From assembly GCF_001430825.1 (NCBI RefSeq), contig NZ_CP010535.1:600501-664500 (forward strand): a stretch of 64,000 nucleotides of DNA, in the 5' to 3' direction. This document shows, in pieces, positions 8,667 to 19,155 of the stretch. The first letter of the stretch is position 1; each line of letters opens with the position of its first letter. Origin of the DNA: Sediminicola sp. YIK13 (GTDB taxonomy: Bacteria > Bacteroidota > Bacteroidia > Flavobacteriales > Flavobacteriaceae). The notes under the pieces were generated by a model. It did not search any database and was not told the origin of the DNA. It saw only the letters and a list, made by a program, of their open reading frames with translations. The position numbers and the translations under genes were made by a program.

Positions 8667-8831
8667 TTACTTTTTTAATTCATCTGTAACAACACCCGCC
8701 ACCACACCAATAATTAATCCAAATAAGGAGCCAAAGGAAACTCCATACCCCATGTTCCCAGTTACAGCACTGTAAATAATGCCAATTAATAATCCAAGTA
8801 TAAAGCCGTAGGGTATGTATTTTAAATTCAT
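8667..8831 (-). CDS. 54-residue glycine-rich membrane protein
   Basis: A short frame from ATG 8831 to TAA 8667 encodes 54 residues: a Lys/Tyr N-terminus (MNLKYIPYG), two hydrophobic helices at about 9-22 and 33-48 with G-x-x-x-G spacing, and a charged TDELKK tail. This is a glycine-zipper-like small membrane protein that would insert as a hairpin with both ends cytoplasmic. It shares the strand of the HEAT gene 110 nt downstream. Support is the compact frame, the strong amphipathic logic and its position in an otherwise empty gap. Function unknown. Confidence 0.6.
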   Translation of the reverse strand: MNLKYIPYGFILGLLIGIIYSAVTGNMGYGVSFGSLFGLIIGVVAGVVTDELKK

Positions 8832-11454
<2,623 letters not shown>

Positions 11455-11504
11455 AGCATACTGGGTTTAGGATTAATAACCTAAACGTATTTACATGATA
11501 ATCA

Positions 11505-11537
11505 AAAGGTGGTCTAAGTATAGGCCACCTTTTTTAT
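11505..11537. terminator. Intrinsic terminator after katG
   Basis: A 12-bp stem (AAAGGTGGTCTA, one G-U pair) at 11505-11516 and 11521-11532 with a 4-nt loop runs into T-rich sequence 50 nt after the katG stop. It can serve the convergent lipoprotein gene on the other strand as well. Confidence 0.85.
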
Positions 11538-11589
11538 TTCGCAACTTTTTCCGTGTTACAATCTTATAGCACCGTGGAAATATGGTATC

Positions 11590-11772
11590 CTAATATTTAT
11601 TTTTCTTCTGCTGACCAGGGGCATAGGCTTTCGCCGATTTGCTGCCTGTTGCTTTTTTAACCTGTCCCGGGGCAGAATTTTTTGCAGACACATGTACAGT
11701 GGAGCTACATCCCGTTGTTAATCCGATTACCAAGAAACAGATCAAGCTAACTTTTAATATTTTAATGAACAT
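11590..11772 (-). CDS. Small lipoprotein with APGQ repeats
   Basis: 60 residues. A signal peptide ends in the lipobox LTTGC, so Cys22 should be lipidated. The mature 39 residues are basic and contain two APGQ(V/Q)KK units separated by ATGSKSAKAY. Similar tiny flavobacterial proteins often carry the database label quinol oxidase subunit 4, which nothing here supports. The cationic tail could contact cell wall or lipopolysaccharide (inference). It is convergent with katG across a bidirectional terminator. Confidence 0.75.
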   Translation of the reverse strand: MFIKILKVSLICFLVIGLTTGCSSTVHVSAKNSAPGQVKKATGSKSAKAYAPGQQKKNKY

Positions 11773-11990
11773 AACTTCAAATTTTAGTTGGCGAAATTAT
11801 GTTATTTTAAGATTGCTTATATATTTAATAAAAATATTTATCTGAAATGCAGAAGGCTGATATTCAATAAGGTTGGTACAGGTTTTTGCAGCGTATACCG
11901 ACTTCTATTAGATTGGGCTCAGTGGCCATACTTTACCAATTTCACTTACATACATGTACAGAAATATAACTCCAACAATGGTGCACAAAT

Positions 11991-12020
11991 AAACGGATTG
12001 GTGTTGACCAATCCGTTTTT
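11991..12020 (-). terminator. Hairpin terminator downstream of tRNA-Met
   Basis: A perfect 12-bp stem (AAACGGATTGGT) at 11991-12002 and 12007-12018 with a GTTG loop. It lies 22 nt beyond the 3' end of the leftward tRNA. The T-tract is better on the plus strand, so it may work in both directions. Confidence 0.75.
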
Positions 12021-12041
12021 GTAATTGAGGTTTAAACCTTG

Positions 12042-12115
12042 TAGCGAGAGGGGGGCACGATCCCCCGACCTCCGGGTTATGAATCCGACGCTCTAACCAA
12101 CTGAGCTACCTCGCC
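12042..12115 (-). tRNA. tRNA-Met (CAT)
   Basis: A 74-nt cloverleaf: acceptor GGCGAGG/TCTCGCT with a G1-U72 pair, so not the C1-A72 mismatch typical of an initiator; D arm GCTC/GAGC; anticodon loop TTCATAA with CAT; T stem of five G-C pairs. CCA is not encoded. The T loop reads ATCGTGC rather than the usual TTCRANY. It is most likely the elongator tRNA-Met; a tRNA-Ile with lysidine-modified CAU is the alternative. Confidence 0.9.
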
Positions 12116-12135
12116 ATTGCCGTTTTAAGCGGGTG

Positions 12136-12167
12136 CAAATATATAGTTAAATTTCTTCCCAATCAAA
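12136..12167 (-). promoter_or_regulatory. Promoter of tRNA-Met
   Basis: On the minus strand TTTG (12167-12164), 20 nt, then TATATTTG (12143-12136), an exact match to the Bacteroidota consensus, 20 nt before the tRNA 5' end. Confidence 0.75.
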
Positions 12168-12252
12168 ATTCAAATGGTAAAAAATAATATTGGGCAATTA
12201 TTTTTTTATCATGTAGAAATATATATATTGTCCGACGAAAACATTATATAGA

Positions 12253-12636
12253 ATGAGTGATAAAGTGAAGTTCGAAGTTGAGTTTGTGATACAATCATCT
12301 CAACCCCTATTATATCAATATATTTCCACCCCATCTGGCTTATCAGAGTGGTTTGCAGATAATGTAAACTCAAGAGGGGAGTTGTTTACTTTCATATGGG
12401 ATGGGTCAGAAGAAGAAGCTAAATTATTAAAGAGAAAAAGTGATGAATTTGTTCGTTTTGCGTGGGTAGAGGCAGAGGATGATGCTTATTTTGAAATGAG
12501 GATTATAGTAGATGAAATAACATCTGACGTATCCTTGTTCATTACAGATTTTGCGGATGAGGATGAGGTAGATGAAGCTAAGATGCTTTGGGAAAACCAA
12601 ATCTCAAGTCTTAAGCAAGTTTTAGGTTCTTCCTAA
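12253..12636 (+). CDS. START-like (AHSA1/SRPBCC-fold) protein
   Basis: 127 residues. The N-terminal beta strand (KFEVEFVIQSSQPLLYQYIS), the helix LSEWFADNV and the long C-terminal helix (MLWENQISSLKQVL) match the START-like domain protein conserved through Bacteroidota. The fold binds hydrophobic ligands or acts as a co-chaperone; no specific ligand can be named. It is followed by a hairpin that abuts the next start codon. Confidence 0.8.
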   Translation: MSDKVKFEVEFVIQSSQPLLYQYISTPSGLSEWFADNVNSRGELFTFIWDGSEEEAKLLKRKSDEFVRFAWVEAEDDAYFEMRIIVDEITSDVSLFITDFADEDEVDEAKMLWENQISSLKQVLGSS

Positions 12637-12657
12637 AGATTTTAGACCATAAAACAA

Positions 12658-12665
12658 TATCTTTG
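12658..12665 (+). promoter_or_regulatory. -7 box of the aminotransferase IV gene
   Basis: TATCTTTG at 12658-12665 matches TAnnTTTG exactly. A start site about 7 nt later would lie in the 5' arm of the terminator hairpin at 12667-12691, giving a leader of about 20 nt. No good -33 TTG is seen. Confidence 0.5.
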
Positions 12666-12666
12666 C

Positions 12667-12691
12667 GCCTTGAATTTTCAAGGCTTTTTTT
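12667..12691 (+). terminator. Terminator abutting the next start codon
   Basis: GCCTTGA at 12667-12673, loop ATTT, TCAAGGC at 12678-12684, then seven Ts ending immediately before the ATG at 12692. It would end transcripts of the START-like gene. Confidence 0.7.
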
Positions 12692-13537
12692 ATGGTTAAT
12701 TTTAATGGTGACATCCTATCTCAAGACACACTTTTCCTCAATCATGAAAACAGAGGGCTGAGGTATGGTGATGGACTCTTTGAAACCATTAGGGTTGTCA
12801 ATGGGAAAATTTTCTTTTGGGAAGACCATTACCTTCGCCTTATGGCCTCAATGCGGATTATGCGTATGGAGATTCCCATGAACTTTACCATGGAATTTTT
12901 AGAAGAGCAACTGTTGAACACTATTGCATCCAACGGTTTGGAAAATGCTCCTGCCCGAGTGCGTTTTTCAGTATTTAGAAACAATGGCGGGTATTATTTG
13001 CCAGAAACCAATGAAATATCCTATATCATGGAGGCTGGGGAGTTAGATTCACCATTTTACATGATACACCAACAAGATTATGTAGTGGAGCTGTTCAAAG
13101 ATTTTTATGTGAACCCGGACATGCTTTCTACCTTAAAGTCCAATAACAAGGCCATAAACGTTGTTGGAAGTATTTATGCAGAGGAAAATGGGTACCAGAA
13201 TTGTTTATTGTTAAACAACCAAAAACAAGTAGTGGAAGCTTTAAATGGCAATCTATTTTTGGTAATGGGCAACACGATCAAAACGCCTCCCAAAAAGGAC
13301 GGATGTCTCAATGGCATTATTAGAAAGAAATTGATAGAAATGGTCGGAAAATTGGAAGCCTATACCTTAGAGGAGGCATCAATTTCCCCTTTTGAACTTC
13401 AAAAGGCCGATGAATTGTTTATTACCAATGCCATAGTAGGGATTCAACCCATTACCAGGTATCGCAAAAAGAATTTTGAAACCAAAGTGGCTTCAGATTT
13501 ATTGGGTAAGCTTAATGCTGCCGCTAGGCTAGGTTAG
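12692..13537 (+). CDS. Class IV PLP-dependent aminotransferase
   Basis: 281 residues of the fold-type IV family (branched-chain aminotransferase, D-amino-acid aminotransferase, aminodeoxychorismate lyase). The N-terminal RGLRYGDGLFETIRV motif and the probable PLP lysine K149 (STLKSNN) are present, with phosphate-binding NGNLF and ITNAIVGIQPI downstream. The short N-terminus and GDGLFET fit aminodeoxychorismate lyase-like (PabC) members better than IlvE, but the substrate cannot be decided from sequence alone. It overlaps the convergent yqgE-type gene by 4 nt. Confidence 0.85.
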   Translation: MVNFNGDILSQDTLFLNHENRGLRYGDGLFETIRVVNGKIFFWEDHYLRLMASMRIMRMEIPMNFTMEFLEEQLLNTIASNGLENAPARVRFSVFRNNGGYYLPETNEISYIMEAGELDSPFYMIHQQDYVVELFKDFYVNPDMLSTLKSNNKAINVVGSIYAEENGYQNCLLLNNQKQVVEALNGNLFLVMGNTIKTPPKKDGCLNGIIRKKLIEMVGKLEAYTLEEASISPFELQKADELFITNAIVGIQPITRYRKKNFETKVASDLLGKLNAAARLG

Positions 13538-14094
13538 TTAAGATTGGGGTTTTCCGGAAAATTGGACCATAGGACATAATCTCCTCCCAGCTCGATCATT
13601 TTTTCTTTCCAAAATGTATTGGCCGATTTGTGGATGATATCACTTTTGTATTTGTTGTGCACAACTACCCATGATTTGGAGGTGAGCTCTTGATCCAACT
13701 GTAAAGAGTTCCAGCCAGAATAGCCCAAGAAGAATCGGATATCCTTTTCTGTAATATGACCTTTATTGATAAGATCAACAATATTTTCGAAGTTGCCTCC
13801 CCAAAAGATACCATGAGATATCTCTATACTTTCTGCAATTAGATGGGGAACCTTATGTATGAAGTATAAGTTGTCCTGTTCCACAGGGCCACCATTGTAT
13901 ACCTGGAAGGGTACGCTAATCTCGGTGACCAATTCATTAATACTATACATCAAAGGTTTGTTGAGAATAAAGCCAACGGAGCCTTCTAAATTGTGTTCGG
14001 CAATCAATACTACCGACCTGTTAAAAGAAACATCGCCAGTAAGTGTCGGTTCTGCGATTAAAAGCTTCCCTTTTTTTGGTTTAATGCTGACCAT
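13534..14094 (-). CDS. YqgE/AlgH family protein (UPF0301)
   Basis: 186 residues with family signatures GKLLIAEPTLTGDVSFNRSV, GSVGFILNKP, YNGGPVEQDNLYFIH, RFFLGYSGW and SWVVV near the C-terminus. Full length for the family. Biochemical role unresolved; AlgH was named as an alginate regulator in Pseudomonas. Its coding end overlaps the convergent aminotransferase by 4 nt. Confidence 0.93.
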   Translation of the reverse strand: MVSIKPKKGKLLIAEPTLTGDVSFNRSVVLIAEHNLEGSVGFILNKPLMYSINELVTEISVPFQVYNGGPVEQDNLYFIHKVPHLIAESIEISHGIFWGGNFENIVDLINKGHITEKDIRFFLGYSGWNSLQLDQELTSKSWVVVHNKYKSDIIHKSANTFWKEKMIELGGDYVLWSNFPENPNLN

Positions 14095-14140
14095 TACACA
14101 TTGATTTTACTTAAAAATAAGACAAATCCCTTTAAAAACA

Positions 14141-14170
14141 AAAAGGCACTCCATTTTAGGAGTGCCTTTT
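14141..14170. terminator. Terminator of the HU gene
   Basis: A perfect 12-bp stem (AAAAGGCACTCC) with a 6-nt loop (14153-14158), flanked by A and T runs, placed between the HU stop and the YqgE start on the same strand. Confidence 0.85.
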
Positions 14171-14190
14171 TCAAATTTATGGAATATAAA

Positions 14191-14463
14191 TTAGTTTACT
14201 GCACCTGCTAATTCAGCACCTGCTTTAAACTTCACAACGTTTTTAGCTGCAATTTGGATAGTCTTTCCAGTTTGTGGATTTCTACCTTCTCTTGCTTCTC
14301 TTTTTGATACAGACCAAGATCCGAAACCAACTAAAGAAACTCTGTCACCTTTTTTAAGAGCTCCTTCAACATTTCCTAAAAAAGACTCTAAAGATTTCTT
14401 AGCTGCTGCTTTTGTGATGCCAGCGTCAGCTGCCATTGCATCGATTAATTCTGTTTTGTTCAT
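14191..14463 (-). CDS. hup: HU-family DNA-binding protein
   Basis: A 90-residue histone-like dimer that bends DNA non-specifically in the nucleoid. The pattern is canonical: MNKTELIDAMA at the N-terminus, VSLVGFGSWSVSKREAREGRNPQTGK for the DNA-gripping beta arm (the intercalating proline is in RNPQTG), and a C-terminal KFKAGAEL helix. A strong promoter and terminator bracket it, in keeping with an abundant monocistronic protein. Confidence 0.97.
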   Translation of the reverse strand: MNKTELIDAMAADAGITKAAAKKSLESFLGNVEGALKKGDRVSLVGFGSWSVSKREAREGRNPQTGKTIQIAAKNVVKFKAGAELAGAVN

Positions 14464-14509
14464 AATTGAATTAAATTAATTGTTGTTAAAATAATTTTTT
14501 GTACTCTAA

Positions 14510-14539
14510 CAAATTTATACGGATTTGTGGTTAACGCAA
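14510..14539 (-). promoter_or_regulatory. Promoter of the HU gene
   Basis: Minus-strand TTG (14539-14537), a 19-nt spacer and TAAATTTG (14517-14510): an exact consensus match. The start codon is 47 nt further on, implying a leader of about 40 nt. Confidence 0.75.
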
Positions 14540-14640
14540 GTAAAATCAAGGGAAATCCCTTATTTTGTTGATAACTTCGGGCGTTTGTTGATAAAGTAGG
14601 GTTTTTTCTACATTTCTATCAGCCCTTTGGTAGCAAGGGT

Positions 14641-15588
14641 TTAGCGTACATAAGCGTTTTTTAACAAATTAAGGCCATTTAAGACTTCATGTGTAGCCAT
14701 TTTTCGTTTTCCTGGTAATTGAATTTCCCTGAGTTGAATATATCCACCTTCAACCGCAACTTTTAGGTTTTTTTTATCAAATATCAATTGCCCGGTTTCC
14801 AATTGGTGTTCCTGTTCTTCTTTGGTAGCCGCATAGATCTTAAGGAATAGTTCTTCATCTCCATTATATAAAGTAGTCCAGGCAGCAGGATAGGGGCTTA
14901 AGCCCCTGATATGGTTAAAAATATTGGATATAGAAAGGGACCAATCAACTTGGCAAGTCTCTTTGTGTATTTTGTAGGCCAATTTTAAGTCTCCTGTCTG
15001 AGGTTGCTTAATGGGTTTTACTTGGTTGGACTTTATGAGTTCAACGGTTTTTTGAACCAGCGAAGCTCCCAGGTGCATTAATTTATCATGGAGCTCCCCA
15101 GCAGTTTCATCAGGATCAATAGAAGTTTTTTCTTGAAGTATTATTTCACCGGTATCAATCTTGTCATCTATATAAAAGGTAGTGACCCCGGTTTCTGTCT
15201 CCCCGTTCATGATCGCCCAATTGATGGGAGCTGCACCCCTATAATGGGGCAGGAGGGATGCATGCAGGTTAAAGGTGCCATATTTAGGCATTTCCCATAC
15301 CGCTCTAGGCAGCATTCTAAATGCCACTATGATTTGCAAATTGGCGTTCAGTCCCTTTAATTCGGATAAGAATGCCTCATCCTTTAAATTGGTGGGCTGT
15401 AAAACTGGCAGATTATGTGCTGTGGCATATTGTTTTACTGCAGATTCATTGAGCTTCCTTCCCCGTCCGGCCGGCTTATCAGGCGCTGTGATCACCCCTA
15501 CTACATTATAGGAGTTTTGGACGAGCTTGTCCAAAATAGCCACCGCAAAATCGGGCGTTCCCATAAATACGATTCGTAATGCTTCCAT
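14641..15588 (-). CDS. fmt: Methionyl-tRNA formyltransferase
   Basis: 315 residues. It formylates initiator Met-tRNA using 10-formyltetrahydrofolate. The catalytic triad N107, H109 (FNLHASLLPHYRG) and D145 (IDTG) is intact and the C-terminal OB-like tRNA-binding domain is present. It starts 1 nt after the recQ stop, so the two genes are in one transcript. Confidence 0.97.
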   Translation of the reverse strand: MEALRIVFMGTPDFAVAILDKLVQNSYNVVGVITAPDKPAGRGRKLNESAVKQYATAHNLPVLQPTNLKDEAFLSELKGLNANLQIIVAFRMLPRAVWEMPKYGTFNLHASLLPHYRGAAPINWAIMNGETETGVTTFYIDDKIDTGEIILQEKTSIDPDETAGELHDKLMHLGASLVQKTVELIKSNQVKPIKQPQTGDLKLAYKIHKETCQVDWSLSISNIFNHIRGLSPYPAAWTTLYNGDEELFLKIYAATKEEQEHQLETGQLIFDKKNLKVAVEGGYIQLREIQLPGKRKMATHEVLNGLNLLKNAYVR

Positions 15589-15589
15589 G

Positions 15590-17485
15590 TTATGTTATTT
15601 TATATTCGTTTTTTGAGGTGATGGCAACATGACCATCTTCCAGTAGGCCCTGCAATACAATCAAAATGGTATCTTCCTTATAAGTAAGTGCCAAGGTCAG
15701 GTTTTTTGAAGTCTGATTGCCTTGGCGCAGTATTTTCAAAATATCCCCTGCTACCAATTTTTGGATATCTGTATCGATCTTGTTTTTGCTAAGGCAAACA
15801 TCACAATTGCCGCAAGCCTTCCGTTCCTCACCGAAATAGTGGAGTAATTGTGTGCTTCTACAGACCTTTTTGTTATTGACATAGGCCAATATACTTTCAA
15901 TATTATTAATTTTAACCTGTTGCTGCTCCTTTACTTTTCTAGCGAAGATATTAATGGTCCTGTCGTCTTCCCGTGGTACTAGAAAAATAATTTCCAGATC
16001 ACTGCTTTGAGCCTTATAGTCAACAATCCCATCCGTATTCAATTGTTCCAGGGTTTGATGGATTTTCTCCTCTGGGATATTTGTTTTTTTGGAGATTAAT
16101 AAAGGATTGATCTTTGTAGGATGTTCAAAAATGCCCCCATAGGTTCTCAGGATGGTCTGTATCAGTGGAGCAATGGCCTTATGGTTTTCCAAATAGTAAA
16201 ATACTTGGCCCTTTGTTGCAATAAATTGAAGGGTTATTTTTTTGGTAAAGGATTCAGAAAGCGAAATCACAGAATTTTGATCTAGTATCCGAAGCCCATT
16301 ATAAGTAAGGGCCGTATTTAGTTTATAGGTGTCACAAAATTTATTGAAATGAAAATGAAAAGTTTCGGCAGTTCCTTCTCCGTATGAAATCTGGAAATAG
16401 TTATTTAATTTTTTGTAGAGCAGTTTTAGAAAATCAATATCGGGAAGTACGCTTAAGAATTGCTGTTTTACTTGGTTTTCATCAGCCTGGTTGAGCACCA
16501 TGACCGCCTTGGCAGGATTGCCATCTCTCCCGGCCCTCCCTGCTTCTTGGAAATAATTCTCCAGACTGTCAGGAATCTGATAGTGGACCACAAGTTCTAC
16601 ATCGGGCTTGTCTATTCCCATGCCAAAAGCATTAGTGGCCACCATTACCTGTACTTTATTCTCCAGCCATAATTGTAGTCGCTTTGTTTTTTCTTTTTTA
16701 GGATTGCCCCCATGAAAAAAAGTGGTCGCTAATTTATGCGCATTGAGAAAATCGGAAAGCTCTTGGGCGGACCTTCTTGTCCTAACATAAACAATAGCAC
16801 TTTTTTGTAGCCTATGACAGAGTTTTTTTAGTTGGAACTTTTTATCCTCGTTCCACTGTACATGAAAAGAAATATTGTCTCTGGAAAAAGAGTCTTTATA
16901 AACTGCAGCAGCGGATAATTGAAGGTTCTCCGTTATATCTTCTGCCACTTTGGGAGTGGCAGTTGCCGTAAGGGCTATGATAGGAGTTTCCGGTAATAGC
17001 TCCCTTAAAACATTGCAATTTAGATAAGCAGGTCTAAAATCGTTGCCCCATTGGGAGATGCAGTGGGCTTCATCTATGGCGATAAGATTTACATTCATTT
17101 GTTGAATGCGTTCCTGTACCAACTCTTGTTGTAGCCGTTCCGGGGACAGATATAGGAACTTGTAATTGCCATAGAGGCAATTATCGAGGAGATCTATAAC
17201 TTCATTAAAAGAAATACCACCGGTAAGCGCCAGGGCTTTAATGCCCTTGTTCTTCAATGCGTCCACTTGGTTTTGGATCAATGCGATTAAAGGAGACACC
17301 ACTATACATAGGCCGTCTTTGACCATAGCAGGGACTTGATAACACAATGATTTTCCGCCACCAGTGGGGAGAAGGGCGAGTACATCCCGTCCTTGGATTA
17401 CGGTGTCAATAATTTGTTCCTGCGATCCCCTGAATTGAGAAAAGCCCCAATATTTTTCTAAAATCTCATGAGGGTCTTTAACCAC
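15590..17485 (-). CDS. recQ: ATP-dependent DNA helicase RecQ
   Basis: 631 residues, GTG start. Walker A is LPTGGGKS near residue 40, the DEAH box is IDEAHCISQWG and motif VI is YFQEAGRAGRDG. The four-cysteine zinc module runs from VCRSTQLL to CGNCDVC. The region after the zinc module is short, so a winged helix may be present but a full HRDC domain appears absent; this is a short bacterial RecQ form. It acts at stalled forks and in recombination. It is translationally close to both neighbours (2 nt and 1 nt gaps). Confidence 0.95.
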   Translation of the reverse strand: MVKDPHEILEKYWGFSQFRGSQEQIIDTVIQGRDVLALLPTGGGKSLCYQVPAMVKDGLCIVVSPLIALIQNQVDALKNKGIKALALTGGISFNEVIDLLDNCLYGNYKFLYLSPERLQQELVQERIQQMNVNLIAIDEAHCISQWGNDFRPAYLNCNVLRELLPETPIIALTATATPKVAEDITENLQLSAAAVYKDSFSRDNISFHVQWNEDKKFQLKKLCHRLQKSAIVYVRTRRSAQELSDFLNAHKLATTFFHGGNPKKEKTKRLQLWLENKVQVMVATNAFGMGIDKPDVELVVHYQIPDSLENYFQEAGRAGRDGNPAKAVMVLNQADENQVKQQFLSVLPDIDFLKLLYKKLNNYFQISYGEGTAETFHFHFNKFCDTYKLNTALTYNGLRILDQNSVISLSESFTKKITLQFIATKGQVFYYLENHKAIAPLIQTILRTYGGIFEHPTKINPLLISKKTNIPEEKIHQTLEQLNTDGIVDYKAQSSDLEIIFLVPREDDRTINIFARKVKEQQQVKINNIESILAYVNNKKVCRSTQLLHYFGEERKACGNCDVCLSKNKIDTDIQKLVAGDILKILRQGNQTSKNLTLALTYKEDTILIVLQGLLEDGHVAITSKNEYKIT

Positions 17486-17487
17486 AA

Positions 17488-18027
17488 TTAGTTTTTTACT
17501 TTATTTAAAATAAAGGATAATCTTTCCGCTACTGTGCCCTTGGGAACATGTATGGTTTTATACCCATATTTTTGATAACTCGCCTCCAAACAATCATGAA
17601 TACGTAAGGCCTCATCATAATTTTCATATCGTTCGCCGTCCGTAGCATAAATTTCCTTCCATGGGGGCAAGAGAAATACGGTGTCATAGGTGTAGGTCTC
17701 ACAGGCCTCTATGAAACTTTCGTCATATTCTTGGTCAAAACAGTCCATGTAGGCAACAACATCGGGTAATCCACGATCCATAAATACATATTCGGCAGGT
17801 ATTTTTGAGGCTTCAAAAAACTGCTTGATTCTTCCTTCAGTCAATTTTTTGCTGAACAACAGGGGATCCGTCACAAACAATTGTTGTATGCCTTGTTCTC
17901 TGGCTTGCAGGGTAATACTTCTAGAGATTTCATGAATACATGGTAGACCCATTAATTCAATTTTTTCAACTATGGATGTTTTTCCGGTACTAGGTCCGCC
18001 TGTGATAACAATCTTTTTTGGCTCCAA
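17488..18027 (-). CDS. P-loop ATPase/kinase (AAA_28, NadR-like)
   Basis: P-loop GGPSTGKTS close to the N-terminus, then MDRGLPD (Walker B-like) and a C-terminal lid region; about 179 residues from the TTG at 18027. A longer frame from TTG 18084 would begin upstream of the TAACTTTG promoter box at 18053-18046 and adds an implausible leader, so the shorter start is chosen. The family includes NadR-type nucleoside kinases; the substrate is unknown. First gene of an operon with recQ and fmt. Confidence 0.8.
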   Translation of the reverse strand: MEPKKIVITGGPSTGKTSIVEKIELMGLPCIHEISRSITLQAREQGIQQLFVTDPLLFSKKLTEGRIKQFFEASKIPAEYVFMDRGLPDVVAYMDCFDQEYDESFIEACETYTYDTVFLLPPWKEIYATDGERYENYDEALRIHDCLEASYQKYGYKTIHVPKGTVAERLSFILNKVKN

Positions 18028-18045
18028 TAAAAATATTTTATGATG

Positions 18046-18053
18046 CAAAGTTA
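18046..18053 (-). promoter_or_regulatory. -7 box for the ATPase-recQ-fmt operon
   Basis: Minus-strand TAACTTTG (18053-18046) matches TAnnTTTG. It lies 19 nt before the TTG start at 18027 and inside the longer alternative frame, which argues for the shorter start. Confidence 0.55.
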
Positions 18054-18093
18054 ATGAAATAGCTACTAGCGTAAAAAATTGCAACGGTTACTT

Positions 18094-18101
18094 TATATTT
18101 G
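18094..18101 (+). promoter_or_regulatory. -7 box for the DUF493-DUF4290-murA operon
   Basis: TATATTTG at 18094-18101, 13 nt before the ATG at 18115. Back-to-back with the leftward box 41 nt away. Confidence 0.5.
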
Positions 18102-18114
18102 TAAAAAGAAAAAT

Positions 18115-18402
18115 ATGGACACTGAAAAATCTGACGAATTTTACAGAAAGCTAAAAATCCAATTGGAGGAAACCAGTTCTTGGCCCACCAATTACCTCTA
18201 TAAATTTATTGTTCCAACAGAAGGGGAACGGATTGTACAGATCCACAAAATCTTCGATAATACTGGTGCAGTAATTGAATCCAAACAATCAAAAAAAGGA
18301 AAATACACCAGTTTGTCCATTACCGTACACCTTAAAAATCCCGATGCAGTAATTGAAAAATATAAGGAAGTAGGGAAGGTTAAGGGGGTTATATCACTTT
18401 AA
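18115..18402 (+). CDS. DUF493 (YbeD-like) protein
   Basis: 95 residues from the ATG at 18115; an upstream in-frame TTG at 18079 lies before the -7 box and is rejected. The ferredoxin-like pattern (FYRKLKIQLEETSSWP, YLYKFIVP, SKKGKYTSLSITVHL, VIEKYKEVGKVKGVISL) identifies DUF493, small proteins related to E. coli YbeD that are thought to act as regulatory ligand-binding domains. No direct function known here. Confidence 0.88.
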   Translation: MDTEKSDEFYRKLKIQLEETSSWPTNYLYKFIVPTEGERIVQIHKIFDNTGAVIESKQSKKGKYTSLSITVHLKNPDAVIEKYKEVGKVKGVISL

Positions 18403-18490
18403 TAATAGTATTTGTACCATATTTTTGTTAATTTGCAGACCTAGTAAAGCTTACTTCACTTATAATAACTTTTAAGCAAATTCTTTTAAT

Positions 18491-19141
18491 TTGAATCTAG
18501 TAGAAAACATAGAGTATAATACTGAGCGCTCGCAGCTCATTATTCCCGAGTACGGAAGACATTTCCAAAAAATGGTTGATCATGCCATATCCATTGAGGA
18601 CAGAGAGGAACGCAACAAAATTGCCCAGGCTATCATTAGTGTTATGGGTAATATACAACCCCATTTGAGGGATGTTCCCGATTTTCAACATAAGTTATGG
18701 GACCAGTTGTTCATCATGTCCGATTTTAAATTGGACGTAGACTCTCCTTATCCTATTACGAGTAAGGAGGTACTTCGGAAAAAACCAGATCCCTTGGCCT
18801 ACCCACAGAATTTTCCAAAATATCGTTTTTATGGGAACAACATCAAGAGAATGATCGATGTTGCCGTGGAATGGGAAAAAGGGGACATGAGGGATGGTCT
18901 GGAATACGCCATAGCAAATCACATGAAGAAATGTTACCTGAATTGGAACAAAGATGTGGTAGACGATAACGCCATTTTCAAGCATTTGTATGAATTGAGT
19001 GATGGGCAAATCGACTTAAAAGGCGAGAATCTTACCGAAAGCGGACAGTTCCTAAAGAACAGGGTTGCCAAAACCCCTAGGAGCAGCAGTCCAAAAAAGA
19101 ACCAAAGAAGCAATACTAACCGCGGTAAAAAGCGATACTAA
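18491..19141 (+). CDS. DUF4290 family protein
   Basis: 216 residues, TTG start, opening with the family hallmark ENIEYNTERSQLIIPEYGRH. It is largely helical, with a basic, Ser/Asn/Lys-rich disordered tail from about residue 190. The family is restricted to Bacteroidota and regularly precedes murA, as here (14 nt gap), suggesting a link to envelope growth. Biochemical function unknown. Confidence 0.9.
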   Translation: MNLVENIEYNTERSQLIIPEYGRHFQKMVDHAISIEDREERNKIAQAIISVMGNIQPHLRDVPDFQHKLWDQLFIMSDFKLDVDSPYPITSKEVLRKKPDPLAYPQNFPKYRFYGNNIKRMIDVAVEWEKGDMRDGLEYAIANHMKKCYLNWNKDVVDDNAIFKHLYELSDGQIDLKGENLTESGQFLKNRVAKTPRSSSPKKNQRSNTNRGKKRY

Positions 19142-19155
19142 TATTTTCAACGTAA

